Shown: positions 8,141 to 16,517 of the stretch, one piece after another | Layout: each line of letters opens with the position of its first letter | Numbering within the stretch: position 1 is the stretch's first letter | NCBI RefSeq assembly: GCF_014651715.1 | Contig: NZ_BMXK01000009.1 | Span: 62,001-126,000, forward strand | Reading direction: 5' to 3' | DNA length: 64,000 nt | Origin: Zhihengliuella salsuginis | Lineage (GTDB): Bacteria; Actinomycetota; Actinomycetes; Actinomycetales; Micrococcaceae | Position numbers and translations under genes: made by a program | The notes under the pieces: generated by a model | The model's database searches: none | What the model was told of the DNA's origin: nothing | Seen by the model: the letters and a program-made list of their open reading frames with translations, nothing else

Positions 8141-9927
8141 TAGTACTTACGCTCCATCGGCTGGTAACGGGTGAAGGTGACCGGCTTCGTGTCGAAGCGC
8201 AGGCCCTTGATCCCCTGCATCTCGGCCGTCTCGTCCTTGTACACCATCGAGTGCTTCATGAACCGCTCGTCATCGCGGTCCGGGAAGTCCTCGCGGAAGT
8301 GTCCGCCGCGCGATTCCTCGCGGCCCAGAGCGGACACCGACATGACCTCGGCGAGGTCCAGCAGGAAGCCGAGTTCGACGGCTTCGAGCAGATCCAGGTT
8401 GAAGCGCTTGCCCTTGTCCTGGATGCTGATGTTGGCGTAGCGCTCGCGCAGGCCCTCGATGTCCTTGACGGCCTTCTTGATGGTGTCTCCGGTGCGGAAG
8501 ACCTGCATGTTGGCGTCCATGGTGTCCTGCAGATCCTTGCGGATCGCGGCGATGCGCTCGGTGCCGTCAGCCTGGCGCACGTTGTCCAGGAGCGCCTGGG
8601 TCTCGACGAGCGGGTTCTCCGGGAGGTCCACGAAGTCCGCCGTCTTGGCGTACTCGGCCGCGTACGTGCCGGCCCGCTTGCCGAACACGTTGATGTCCAG
8701 CAGCGAGTTGGTGCCGAGACGGTTCGAGCCGTGCACGGAGACGCACGCGACCTCGCCGGCCGCGTAGAGGCCCGGGATCGTGTGGTCGTTGTCCTGGTGG
8801 ACCTCGCCCTGGATGTTCGTCGGGACGCCGCCCATGACGTAGTGCGCGGTCGGGAAGACCGGGACCGGCTCGGTGTAGGGCTCCACACCCAGGTAGGTGC
8901 GCGCGAACTCGGTGATGTCCGGGAGCTTGGCATCGATGTGCGCCGGCTCCAGGTGCGTCAGGTCGAGCAGGACGTAGTCCTTGTCGGGACCGCAGCCGCG
9001 GCCCTCGCGGACCTCGTTGGCCATCGAACGGGCCACGATGTCGCGCGGCGCCAGATCCTTGATGGTCGGCGCGTAGCGCTCCATGAAGCGTTCGCCCTCC
9101 GAGTTGCGGAGGATGCCGCCCTCGCCGCGGGCCGCCTCGGAGAGGAGGATGCCGAGGCCGGCCAGGCCGGTCGGGTGGAACTGGACGAACTCCATGTCCT
9201 CGAGGGGGATGCCGCGGCGGAAGGCGATGCCCATGCCGTCGCCCGTCAGCGTGTGGGCGTTCGACGTCGTCTTGAAGACCTTGCCGGCGCCGCCGGAGGC
9301 GAACACGACGGACTTGGCCTGGAAGACGTGAAGCTCGCCCGTGGCGAGGTCGTAGGAGACGACGCCGGCCACGCGCTTCTGCAGGTAGGTGGAGCCGTCC
9401 TCGCGGGTGGCCTCCTCCTCGACGGTCAGGAGATCGAGCGCGTAGTACTCGTTGTAGAACTCGACGTTGTGCTTGACGCAGTTCTGGTAGAGGGTCTGCA
9501 GAATCATGTGACCCGTGCGGTCGGCGGCGTAGCAGGCGCGGCGGACCGGTGCCTTGCCGTGGTCGCGTGTGTGCCCGCCGAAGCGGCGCTGGTCGATCTT
9601 GCCCTCGGGCGTGCGGTTGAACGGCAGGCCCATCTTCTCCAGGTCCAGCACCGCGTCGATGGCCTCCTTGGCCATGATCTCGGCTGCGTCCTGGTCGACG
9701 AGGTAGTCGCCGCCCTTGATGGTGTCGAACGTGTGCCACTCCCAGTTGTCCTCTTCGACATTGGCGAGGGCGGCGCACATGCCGCCCTGTGCGGCACCCG
9801 TGTGCGAACGGGTGGGATAAAGCTTGGTCAGTACCGCCGTGTGAGCGCGCTGGCCGGATTCGATGGCTGCGCGCATGCCCGCGCCACCGGCGCCGACGAT
9901 GACGACGTCGTACTTGTGTACCTGCAT
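8140..9927 (-). CDS. sdhA: Succinate dehydrogenase flavoprotein subunit
   Basis: Catalytic subunit of complex II (595 aa), oxidising succinate to fumarate in the TCA cycle. It has the N-terminal dinucleotide-binding motif [13 protein letters not shown] (residues 8-20) and [10 protein letters not shown], whose His at about residue 42 carries the covalent FAD. The substrate-binding HPTG and TNIQGE/HGSNRLG segments are present, and the C-terminal half has the usual capping and helical domains. It follows sdhD by 49 bases and overlaps sdhB by one base. Full length with no anomalies. Confidence 0.97.
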   Translation of the reverse strand: MQVHKYDVVIVGAGGAGMRAAIESGQRAHTAVLTKLYPTRSHTGAAQGGMCAALANVEEDNWEWHTFDTIKGGDYLVDQDAAEIMAKEAIDAVLDLEKMGLPFNRTPEGKIDQRRFGGHTRDHGKAPVRRACYAADRTGHMILQTLYQNCVKHNVEFYNEYYALDLLTVEEEATREDGSTYLQKRVAGVVSYDLATGELHVFQAKSVVFASGGAGKVFKTTSNAHTLTGDGMGIAFRRGIPLEDMEFVQFHPTGLAGLGILLSEAARGEGGILRNSEGERFMERYAPTIKDLAPRDIVARSMANEVREGRGCGPDKDYVLLDLTHLEPAHIDAKLPDITEFARTYLGVEPYTEPVPVFPTAHYVMGGVPTNIQGEVHQDNDHTIPGLYAAGEVACVSVHGSNRLGTNSLLDINVFGKRAGTYAAEYAKTADFVDLPENPLVETQALLDNVRQADGTERIAAIRKDLQDTMDANMQVFRTGDTIKKAVKDIEGLRERYANISIQDKGKRFNLDLLEAVELGFLLDLAEVMSVSALGREESRGGHFREDFPDRDDERFMKHSMVYKDETAEMQGIKGLRFDTKPVTFTRYQPMERKY

Positions 9928-9976
9928 ACCGGATGCTCTCTCTTCTGTAAAAGCTGGTTCGGCGCGAACGCCGGGG

Positions 9977-10429
9977 TTAGTTGCAGACCTCGAGCGGGGA
10001 GCCCGGGATGCACGGGTCGAACGTGAAGATCACCAGGGTGCCCAGCACCACGATGACGACCGTCGCGAAGTAGAGCACCATCTTCAGCCAGAAGCGGGTG
10101 CGGTCCTTGTCGGCGTAGTCGTTGATGATCGTGCGCACGCCGTTCGTGCCGTGCAGCATGGCCAGCCAGAGCATGGCCAGATCCCAGAACTGCCAGAGCG
10201 GGTCGGCCCACTTGCCCGCGACGAACCCGAAGTCGAGGCCGTTGATGCCGTCGCCGACCAGCAGGTTGGTGATGAGGTGGCCGAAGATCAGGACCACCAG
10301 GAACAGGCCGGAGATGCGCATGAAGAGCCACGCGACCATCTCGAAGTTGCCCTTCTTGCCAGGGACCCTGTTGTACTTCTTGTCGATCCGGCCGGAACGC
10401 GGGGGAACGAACTCTGTAGTCGTCGCCAT
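9977..10429 (-). CDS. sdhD: Succinate dehydrogenase membrane anchor subunit
   Basis: A 150-aa membrane anchor of complex II. A basic N-terminus ([20 protein letters not shown]) is followed by three helices at about residues 30-55, 72-95 and 112-138. His residues in helix 1 (FGHLITN) and helix 2 (MLHGTNG, the usual haem-ligand region) fit a haem b/quinone-binding anchor. It begins three bases after the sdhC stop, consistent with one operon. Confidence 0.92.
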   Translation of the reverse strand: MATTTEFVPPRSGRIDKKYNRVPGKKGNFEMVAWLFMRISGLFLVVLIFGHLITNLLVGDGINGLDFGFVAGKWADPLWQFWDLAMLWLAMLHGTNGVRTIINDYADKDRTRFWLKMVLYFATVVIVVLGTLVIFTFDPCIPGSPLEVCN

Positions 10430-10432
10430 GGC

Positions 10433-10813
10433 TTAGTGACCTCCGAGTGCGAGGGTGAGGTGGCGGGCGGCGAATCCGATGGTCGCGACGGCCCAGATGA
10501 CGAGGACGCCCCACAGGAGCTGCCGGTGGAACTTCGGTCCCTGCTTCCAGAAGTCCACGAGGATCAGTCGCAGGCCGTTGAAGGCGTGGAACAGGATGGC
10601 GGCGACGAGGGCCGTCTCGCCGAAAGCCATCAGCGGATTCTGGTACGTGCCGATGACTGCGTCATAGGCACCCGGGGACACCCGAACAAGCGAGGTGTCC
10701 AGAACGTGTACCAAGAGGAAGAAAAAAATGACGACACCGGTAATCCGGTGCCCGACCCAGGACCACATGCCTTCGCGGCCGCGGTAGAGGGTGCCTGACG
10801 AAGTCTTCGACAC
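10433..10813 (-). CDS. sdhC: Succinate dehydrogenase cytochrome b556 subunit
   Basis: The other complex II membrane anchor, 126 aa with three helices. The opening TLYRGREGMWSWVGHRITG contains the conserved S-x-x-HRxTG quinone-site motif, and FHAFNGLR carries the haem-ligand His region. The frame is open further upstream, but GTG 10813 (MSKTSSG) is the best start: GGAGG lies eight bases before it. An ATG at 10828 overlaps that GGAGG. First gene of sdhCDAB, with a long leader containing a hairpin and a CRP-type site upstream. Confidence 0.92.
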   Translation of the reverse strand: MSKTSSGTLYRGREGMWSWVGHRITGVVIFFFLLVHVLDTSLVRVSPGAYDAVIGTYQNPLMAFGETALVAAILFHAFNGLRLILVDFWKQGPKFHRQLLWGVLVIWAVATIGFAARHLTLALGGH

Positions 10814-10842
10814 TGAAATAACCTCCATGCATCGCAGGGCGC

Positions 10843-10861
10843 TTGTGCGGCTTCCGCACAA
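10843..10861 (-). promoter_or_regulatory. Inverted repeat in the sdhC leader
   Basis: Perfect 8-bp inverted repeat TTGTGCGG-ctt-CCGCACAA, 20 bases before the sdhC Shine-Dalgarno. It would form an mRNA hairpin near the 5' end of the sdh transcript, or serve as a dyad operator. Function unknown. Confidence 0.55.
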
Positions 10862-10895
10862 AGAATTAACGCCGGTGCGTGAGCGTTCCTGCCCG

Positions 10896-10901
10896 ATCTT
10901 A
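10896..10901 (-). promoter_or_regulatory. Putative sdhC -10 element
   Basis: Minus-strand TAAGAT, giving a predicted transcription start near 10889 and a leader of about 75 bases. No good -35 is visible 17 bases upstream, which would fit an activator-dependent promoter. Confidence 0.45.
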
Positions 10902-10941
10902 GTGCACGAACACAATCCTGCTCCGACAATCGTGCCCGGCA

Positions 10942-10957
10942 TGTGAGAAGGCTCACA
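10942..10957. promoter_or_regulatory. CRP/GlxR-type palindrome upstream of sdhCDAB
   Basis: TGTGAGAAGGCTCACA is an exact TGTGA-N6-TCACA palindrome. Its centre (10949.5) is about 60 bp upstream of the predicted sdhC start, the usual class I activator position, and 127 bp before the divergent manC-type start. In Corynebacterium the CRP homologue GlxR controls sdhCAB; applying that here is inference. Confidence 0.65.
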
Positions 10958-11063
10958 GGGTCATGACGGAACCCGGAGAATTCGCGAATTTTCAGGTCAA
11001 TTCCGCAACACAACCATGCGCTAAATCTCGGCCAGCCTGTATCCGAATCGAAACCGCGTCGTT

Positions 11064-11069
11064 TAGCCT
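11064..11069 (+). promoter_or_regulatory. -10-like hexamer of a leaderless transcript
   Basis: TAGCCT seven bases before ATG 11077, with no Shine-Dalgarno. Confidence 0.5.
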
Positions 11070-11076
11070 TCTAGGC

Positions 11077-12189
11077 ATGGCCACAGACATTCTTGATCGT
11101 TTTTACGGTGTTATCCCCGCCGGCGGTGTCGGCACCCGGCTCTGGCCGCTCTCCCGTGCGGCTGCGCCGAAGTTCCTGCACGACCTGACGGGGAGCGGCA
11201 GCACGCTGATCCGCGCCACGTACGACCGCCTGACCCCGCTGGCGGGGGAGCGGATCATGGTGGTCACAGGAACGGCGCACCGCGGGGCCGTCTGCGAGCA
11301 GCTCCCGGAGCTGGACGATCACAACCTGCTGCTGGAGAGCGAGCCGAAGGATTCGGCCGCCGCCATCGGCCTGGCCGCGGCGATCCTGCACCGCCGCGAT
11401 CCGGAGACGATCATGGGATCGTTCGCCGCGGACCAGGTGGTGGGCCCGCTCGAGGTCTTCCTCGAGGCCGTCCGCGAGGCGATCCACACGGCGGCCACCG
11501 GCAAGATCGTGACCATCGGCATCCGGCCCACCCTGCCGTCGACCGGCTTCGGGTACATCCGCCAGGGCGGTCGCCTGGACATCGAAGGGGCGCCGAGCGC
11601 GACGGACGTCGCCGAGTTCGTCGAGAAGCCGAGCGAGGACGTCGCCCGCACCTACCTCGCCAGCGGCGACTACCTCTGGAACGCCGGCATGTTCGTCGCC
11701 CCGACGTCCCTGATGCTCAAGCACCTGGAACTCAACCAGCCGGAGCTCCACGCCGGCCTGCAGGAGATCGCCGCCGCGTGGGACGGCGACGACCGCCAGG
11801 CGGTCATCGAGCGCGTCTGGCCCACGCTGCCGAAGATCGCCATCGACTACGCCGTCGCCGAACCGGCCGCCGCGGCGGGCGACGTCGCCATGGTGCCGGG
11901 GATCTTCACGTGGGACGACGTCGGCGACTTCGCGGCGATCGGGCGCCTCAACCCGGCCAGCGAGAACAGCGACCTCACGGTCCTCGGCGACGGTGCCCGC
12001 GTCTACTCCGACCAGGCCTCCGGGGTCGTGGTCTCCGATTCGAAGCGCGTGATCGCCCTCATCGGGATCGACGACGTGGTCATCGTGGACACCCCGGACG
12101 CGCTCCTCGTGACGACCCGGGACCACGCCCAGCAGGTCAAACAGGCCGTCGAGGCGCTCAAGGCCTCCGGTCAGGTCGACGTACTCTGA
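11077..12189 (+). CDS. manC: Mannose-1-phosphate guanylyltransferase
   Basis: Makes GDP-mannose from mannose-1-phosphate and GTP, for mannosylated envelope lipids and glycans. The 370-aa protein has the nucleotidyltransferase signature IPAGGVGTRLWPLSRAAAPKF near the N-terminus, the FVEKPSEDVARTYL sugar-binding segment, and WNAGMFV / FTWDDVGDF typical of the family. It ends after the left-handed helix region, so it lacks the C-terminal isomerase cupin of bifunctional ManC; manA is separate, at 53211. The frame is open to 10963, but TAGCCT seven bases before ATG 11077 and the motif position fix the start. Confidence 0.92.
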   Translation: MATDILDRFYGVIPAGGVGTRLWPLSRAAAPKFLHDLTGSGSTLIRATYDRLTPLAGERIMVVTGTAHRGAVCEQLPELDDHNLLLESEPKDSAAAIGLAAAILHRRDPETIMGSFAADQVVGPLEVFLEAVREAIHTAATGKIVTIGIRPTLPSTGFGYIRQGGRLDIEGAPSATDVAEFVEKPSEDVARTYLASGDYLWNAGMFVAPTSLMLKHLELNQPELHAGLQEIAAAWDGDDRQAVIERVWPTLPKIAIDYAVAEPAAAAGDVAMVPGIFTWDDVGDFAAIGRLNPASENSDLTVLGDGARVYSDQASGVVVSDSKRVIALIGIDDVVIVDTPDALLVTTRDHAQQVKQAVEALKASGQVDVL

Positions 12190-12254
12190 ATCAACCCGCG
12201 CACGGCGCGCGACGGGCCGACGCAATCAAAGCGGCCCGCCGCCGTCGTACGTAT

Positions 12255-12260
12255 TAAGGT
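12255..12260 (+). promoter_or_regulatory. -10-like hexamer of a leaderless transcript
   Basis: TAAGGT seven bases before GTG 12268. It also contains most of the alternative GTG at 12259. Confidence 0.5.
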
Positions 12261-12267
12261 GTGGACT

Positions 12268-13530
12268 GTGAACGGCACAGGCGAGAATGCAACCCAGCAC
12301 CCGGAGGGCGCGCCCGGGCGCGCCCTGACGACGGCGGGCGTGCCCGCGGTCGGACCCTGGGTGGACCCCCTCCTCGAGGACCTCGTCGCGTTCCGGCGCG
12401 ACGTGCACGCGAACCCCGAGCTCTCCTTCCACGAGCACCGCACCACGGACAAGATCGTCGCGGCGCTGGCCGGCGTCGGGCTCGTGCCGCAGCGCCTCGA
12501 GGGCACGGGTGCGTGGGTCGACGTGGGCGAGGGCCCCGTCGCGCTCGCGCTGCGGGCCGACATCGACGCGCTGCCGGTCGTCGAGGAGACCGGCCTGGAG
12601 TACGCGTCCACCACCGCGGGGGTGTGCCACGCCTGCGGCCACGACATCCACACGACGGTCGCGCTGGGCGTGGCCCTCACGCTCAAGAAGATGCACGACG
12701 CCGGCAAGCTGGCCTCCCGTGTGCGGGTCATCTTCCAGCCCGCCGAGGAGCGCATGCCGGGCGGCGCCCTGGCCGTCATCCGGCAGGGGATCCTCGACGA
12801 CGTCCCGCGCGTGCTGGCGCTGCACTGCGACCCGCGCATCGACGCGGGGACGATCGGCACGCGCATCGGCGCGATCACCTCGGCCGCCGACACCATCAAA
12901 CTCGAGCTGACCGGGCGCGGCGGCCACACCTCGCGCCCGCACCTCACCGAGGACCTCGTGTTCGCCCTGTCCAAGGTCGCCGTCGACGTCCCCGCGGTGC
13001 TGAACCGCCGGGTCGACGTCCGCAGCGGCGTATCCGTCGTATGGGGCCAGATCAGCGGCGGCTCCGCGCCGAACGCCATCCCGTCCGCCGGCTACCTGGC
13101 CGGCACCATGCGCTGCCTGGACGCCGAGGTCTGGGAGGCCGCCGGCGACATGCTCGACGAGGTCGTGCAGCAGGTCGCCCAGCCGTTCGGTGTCGATGTG
13201 AAGCTCGAGCACCTGCGGGGCGTGCCCCCGGTCATGAACGCGTCGGCCGAGACCGAGCTGATCGAGTCGGCCGCCCGCGCCGAGATCGGCGCCCACGCGA
13301 TCGTCCTGACGCCCCAGTCGATGGGCGGCGAGGACTTCGCCTGGATGACGCAGAAGGTGCCCGGGTCGATGCTCCGCCTCGGCACGCGGACGCCCGGGGG
13401 CGAGACGTACGACCTGCACCGCGGGGACTACACCCCGGACGAGCGGGCGATCGGCGTCGGCGTGCGCGTCATGGCCGCCGCCGCGGTCCGGGCCGCGCTG
13501 GAGGCCGCGACCGGCCGCCTCGCCGAGTAG
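12268..13530 (+). CDS. M20 family amidohydrolase
   Basis: A 420-aa metallo-amidohydrolase of the M20D type (hippurate hydrolase / N-acyl-amino-acid deacylase group). Metal-binding elements are present: ALRADIDALPV, VCHACGHDIHTT (Cys/His ligands), FQPAEER with the catalytic Glu pair, and a GRGGHTSRPH dimerisation-domain segment. The C-terminal SMGGEDFAWM supplies the last metal ligand region. The substrate cannot be assigned; amino-acid conjugates, auxin-like amides and peptides are all known for the family. The start is GTG 12268 from the TAAGGT spacing; GTG 12259 is in frame. It precedes the BMP lipoprotein gene by 231 bases and is probably a separate unit. Confidence 0.87.
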   Translation: MNGTGENATQHPEGAPGRALTTAGVPAVGPWVDPLLEDLVAFRRDVHANPELSFHEHRTTDKIVAALAGVGLVPQRLEGTGAWVDVGEGPVALALRADIDALPVVEETGLEYASTTAGVCHACGHDIHTTVALGVALTLKKMHDAGKLASRVRVIFQPAEERMPGGALAVIRQGILDDVPRVLALHCDPRIDAGTIGTRIGAITSAADTIKLELTGRGGHTSRPHLTEDLVFALSKVAVDVPAVLNRRVDVRSGVSVVWGQISGGSAPNAIPSAGYLAGTMRCLDAEVWEAAGDMLDEVVQQVAQPFGVDVKLEHLRGVPPVMNASAETELIESAARAEIGAHAIVLTPQSMGGEDFAWMTQKVPGSMLRLGTRTPGGETYDLHRGDYTPDERAIGVGVRVMAAAAVRAALEAATGRLAE

Positions 13531-13601
13531 GGCCCGCGAGGCCGGTGGTCTACCCGTCGGTAACGGATTCTCAACGATTGCTGCACGTCGGCCTCCGCAG
13601 G

Positions 13602-13631
13602 CTGACAGGGCGCACGCAAGGGCGTTACTCT
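13602..13631 (+). promoter_or_regulatory. Putative promoter of the nucleoside-uptake operon
   Basis: CTGACA (13602-13607) and TACTCT (13626-13631) are 18 bp apart, a reasonable -35/-10 pair. The resulting leader of about 120 bases before TTG 13762 contains several short GC-rich dyads but no riboswitch that I recognise. Confidence 0.45.
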
Positions 13632-13761
13632 TTGTTACATTCACCACTTCCGGTGGGGGGAGCCTTCGCAACCCCGGCCGGGCCCTATCCCGACTCGCAC
13701 CAGGGCCTTCGAGAGTCGCCTTTCGGAGGCGGTCCTGAGGGGCACGTCAAACGGAGGAACA

Positions 13762-14823
13762 TTGAAGAATTCACTGCGCATCAAGCGCTCCACGGGTGCA
13801 GCGGCAGCCATCCTCGGCGCGTCCGCTCTGGTCTTGACCGCTTGCGGTTCCGCACCGGAGGAGGGCGGCAGCGGAGCCGCCGAGGAGATCGACTACACCG
13901 CGTGCATGGTCTCCGACGAAGGCGGCTTCGATGACGGGTCGTTCAACCAGGCCTCCCACGAGGGCCTGCTGCAGGCCGAGTCGGAGCTGGGCGTGCAGAC
14001 CCGCGAGGCCGAGTCGAACTCCTCGACGGACATGGGACCGAACGTCAACCAGATGGTGGATGCCGGCTGCGACATGATCGTCACGGCCGGATTTAAGTTC
14101 GAGGACCTTCCGGTCGACGCCGCGGAGGCCAATCCCGAGACCAACTTCGTGGTCGTCGACTACGGCTACGAAGAGCTGCCAGAGAACATGCGCACCCTGA
14201 ACTACAACACCGCGGAAGCAGCGTACCTGGCCGGGTACACGGCAGCCGCCTACTCGAAGACGGGCAAGGTCGGCACCTTCGGTGGTGGGGAGATCCCCAC
14301 GGTTACGGACTTCATGTTCGGCTTTGAGCAGGGAGTCATGAAGTACAACGAGGACAAGGGGGCAGAGGTCGAGGTCGAGGGGATGGACACCTTCGTCGGC
14401 GACTTCTCCAACACCGTCAAGGCCAAGCAGATCTCCGAGAACTTCCTGAACTCGGACGTCGACGTCATCATGCCGGTCGCCGGCCCGCTCGGGCAGACCG
14501 CGGTCGACGCGGTCAACGAGTCCGCGAACGAGGACGACGCCGTCGTCTGGGTCGACACCGACGGCCACGAGTACGCCAACGGCGGCGACACCGCCGTGTT
14601 GACCTCCGTCATGAAGAACATGGGCCTGACGGTCTTCGAGTCCATTGAGATGGACGTCAACGACGAGTTCGCCTCCGAGGCCTACGTCGGCACCCTGGAG
14701 AACGAGGGAGTCGGTATCGCCCCGTTCTACGAGTTCGAGTCGGAACTGCCGGACGGCCTGCAGGGCGAGCTGGACGCGCTGAAGGAGCAGATCATCGCCG
14801 GTGAGATCGACCCGCTCGGCTGA
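13762..14823 (+). CDS. BMP family ABC transporter substrate-binding lipoprotein
   Basis: Extracytoplasmic binding lipoprotein (353 aa) of the Bmp/PnrA/Med family, whose studied members bind purine or pyrimidine nucleosides. The signal peptide ends in LVLTACGS with the lipidated Cys at residue 28. The mature domain starts at YTACMVSDEGGFDDGSFNQ and contains VDAGCDMIVTAGF and DVDVIMPVAGPLGQTAV segments typical of the family. The start is TTG 13762, with GGAGG at 13753-13757 (spacing is short, four bases). Linkage to cytidine deaminase and thymidine phosphorylase supports nucleosides as ligand; that is inference. Confidence 0.92.
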   Translation: MKNSLRIKRSTGAAAAILGASALVLTACGSAPEEGGSGAAEEIDYTACMVSDEGGFDDGSFNQASHEGLLQAESELGVQTREAESNSSTDMGPNVNQMVDAGCDMIVTAGFKFEDLPVDAAEANPETNFVVVDYGYEELPENMRTLNYNTAEAAYLAGYTAAAYSKTGKVGTFGGGEIPTVTDFMFGFEQGVMKYNEDKGAEVEVEGMDTFVGDFSNTVKAKQISENFLNSDVDVIMPVAGPLGQTAVDAVNESANEDDAVVWVDTDGHEYANGGDTAVLTSVMKNMGLTVFESIEMDVNDEFASEAYVGTLENEGVGIAPFYEFESELPDGLQGELDALKEQIIAGEIDPLG

Positions 14824-14846
14824 TCGAATGACCAGATGACGGGTAC

Positions 14847-14880
14847 GGCCGGGGGCGATAGGATCGCCCCCGGCCTTATT
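14847..14880 (+). terminator. Hairpin between binding protein and ABC ATPase genes
   Basis: A 13-bp perfect stem (14847-14859 with 14863-14875), a three-base loop and a short TTATT tail. It sits inside the likely operon, so it probably acts as a partial terminator or 3' stabiliser giving more binding protein than membrane components. Confidence 0.7.
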
Positions 14881-14936
14881 CGCGCCCCACTCACGGCAAC
14901 CGCCACAGGCCACGGCAACTACGGTCGGGAAGACGC

Positions 14937-16517
14937 ATGAAACTGGAACTCAAAGGCATCACCAAGGCCTTCGGCGGCTTCGTCGCCAACGACAGCATCG
15001 ACCTGGTCGTCGACGAGGGGAAAGTGCACACCCTTCTCGGCGAGAACGGCGCCGGCAAGTCGACACTGATGAACGTCCTCTACGGGCTCTACGAGCCGAC
15101 TGAGGGGGAGATCCTCGTCGACGGGAAGCCCGTGCACTTCCGCGGGCCCGGCGACGCCATGGCGGCGGGCATCGGCATGGTGCACCAGCACTTCATGCTC
15201 GTCCCGGTCTTCACGGTGGCGGAGAACGTCGCCCTCGGCGACGAGCGCACGAAGGGCGCCGGCATCCTCGACCTGGAGAAGACGCGGAAGGCGATCCGCG
15301 AGATCTCCGACCAGTACGGATTCCACGTGGATCCCGACGCACTCGTCGAGGACCTGCCCGTCGGCGTGCAGCAGCGCGTCGAGATCATCAAGGCGCTGGT
15401 CCGCAAGGCGGACCTGTTGATCCTCGACGAGCCGACGGCGGTGCTGACGCCGAAGGAGACCGACGAGCTGATGGACATCATCCGCCAGCTCAAGGGGGAC
15501 GGCACCTCGATCATCTTCATCTCCCACAAGCTGCGCGAGGTCAAGGCCATCTCCGACGAGATCACGGTCATCCGGCGCGGCAAGGTCGTCGGGACCGCCG
15601 ATCCGAGCGCCGACGCGATGGAGCTGGCCTCGCTCATGGTGGGGCGCTCCGTCGACCTCTCGCTGGGCCGCCAGCACTCCGACGGCACCGACGTCGCCCT
15701 CGAGATCCGCGACCTCACGGTCATCGACAGCCTGGGCGTGCCGACCCTCGACCACGTCTCGCTGGACGTGAGGAAGGGCGAGATCCTCGCCGTCGCCGGC
15801 GTCCAGGGCAACGGCCAGACCGAGCTCGTGGAGGCCGTCATGGGCCTGACGGACCACACGACCGGGTCGATCAGGCTCGACGGCGTCGAACTGCTGGGCC
15901 GCTCGACCAAGCAGATCGTGAACTCCGGCGTCGGCTACGTCCCCGAGGACCGCAGCACCGACGGCGTCATCGGCGACTTCACGATCGCCGACAACCTCAT
16001 CCTCAACCGGTACGACCGCCACCCCGTGGCCAGGGGCGGCTCCCTGCAGCCCGCGTTCATCGCCGAGAACGCCGAGGCCAAGATCGGCGAGTTCGACATC
16101 CGCACCCAGTCGGCGCTGCACACGGCCAGCCAGCTCTCGGGCGGCAACCAGCAGAAGGTCGTGCTCGCCCGCGAGTTCTCGCGCGAGCTGAACCTGTTCA
16201 TCGCGTCCCAGCCGACACGCGGCGTCGACGTCGGATCGATCGAGTTCCTGCACCGCCGAATCCTCGCCGAGCGCGACAAGGACGTACCGGTCATCGTGGT
16301 CTCGACCGAGCTCGACGAGGTCGCCGAGCTCGGCGACCGGATCGCCGTGCTGTTCCACGGCAAGGTCATGGGCATCGTCCCCGGCAACACCAGCCGCGAC
16401 GTGCTGGGGCTGATGATGGCCGGGTCCACGGCGGAGGAGGCCCTCGCCGAGGCGGACGCCGCCAGACTGGCCACCACGGAAAACGACGAGCCGCAGCTGC
16501 CCGGAGGCATCGCATGA
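14937..16517 (+). CDS. ABC transporter ATP-binding protein with two nucleotide-binding domains
   Basis: A 526-aa ATPase energising the nucleoside (BMP-dependent) importer. The first domain has Walker A GENGAGKST (about residues 37-45), an LPVGVQQRVEI signature region and Walker B LLILDEPTAVLT. The second domain (about 250-510) has a degenerate Walker A (AVAGVQGNGQTELV), an intact LSGGNQQKVV signature and a modified Walker B (LFIASQPTRGVDVGS). This asymmetry is normal for the RbsA/YufO-type family. The start is ATG 14937 after GGGAAG. Its last bases overlap the next gene in ATGA. Confidence 0.93.
   Translation: MKLELKGITKAFGGFVANDSIDLVVDEGKVHTLLGENGAGKSTLMNVLYGLYEPTEGEILVDGKPVHFRGPGDAMAAGIGMVHQHFMLVPVFTVAENVALGDERTKGAGILDLEKTRKAIREISDQYGFHVDPDALVEDLPVGVQQRVEIIKALVRKADLLILDEPTAVLTPKETDELMDIIRQLKGDGTSIIFISHKLREVKAISDEITVIRRGKVVGTADPSADAMELASLMVGRSVDLSLGRQHSDGTDVALEIRDLTVIDSLGVPTLDHVSLDVRKGEILAVAGVQGNGQTELVEAVMGLTDHTTGSIRLDGVELLGRSTKQIVNSGVGYVPEDRSTDGVIGDFTIADNLILNRYDRHPVARGGSLQPAFIAENAEAKIGEFDIRTQSALHTASQLSGGNQQKVVLAREFSRELNLFIASQPTRGVDVGSIEFLHRRILAERDKDVPVIVVSTELDEVAELGDRIAVLFHGKVMGIVPGNTSRDVLGLMMAGSTAEEALAEADAARLATTENDEPQLPGGIA

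Noticed and set aside
10814-10942. Longer N-terminus for SdhC starting near 10942
   Set aside because: It would place the promoter, hairpin and ribosome site inside the coding region. GTG 10813 with GGAGG fits family length.
12213-12238. Inverted repeat CGGGCCG/CGGCCCG after the manC-type gene as a terminator
   Set aside because: Only 7 bp with a 12-base loop and no U-tract; too weak in such GC-rich DNA to call.
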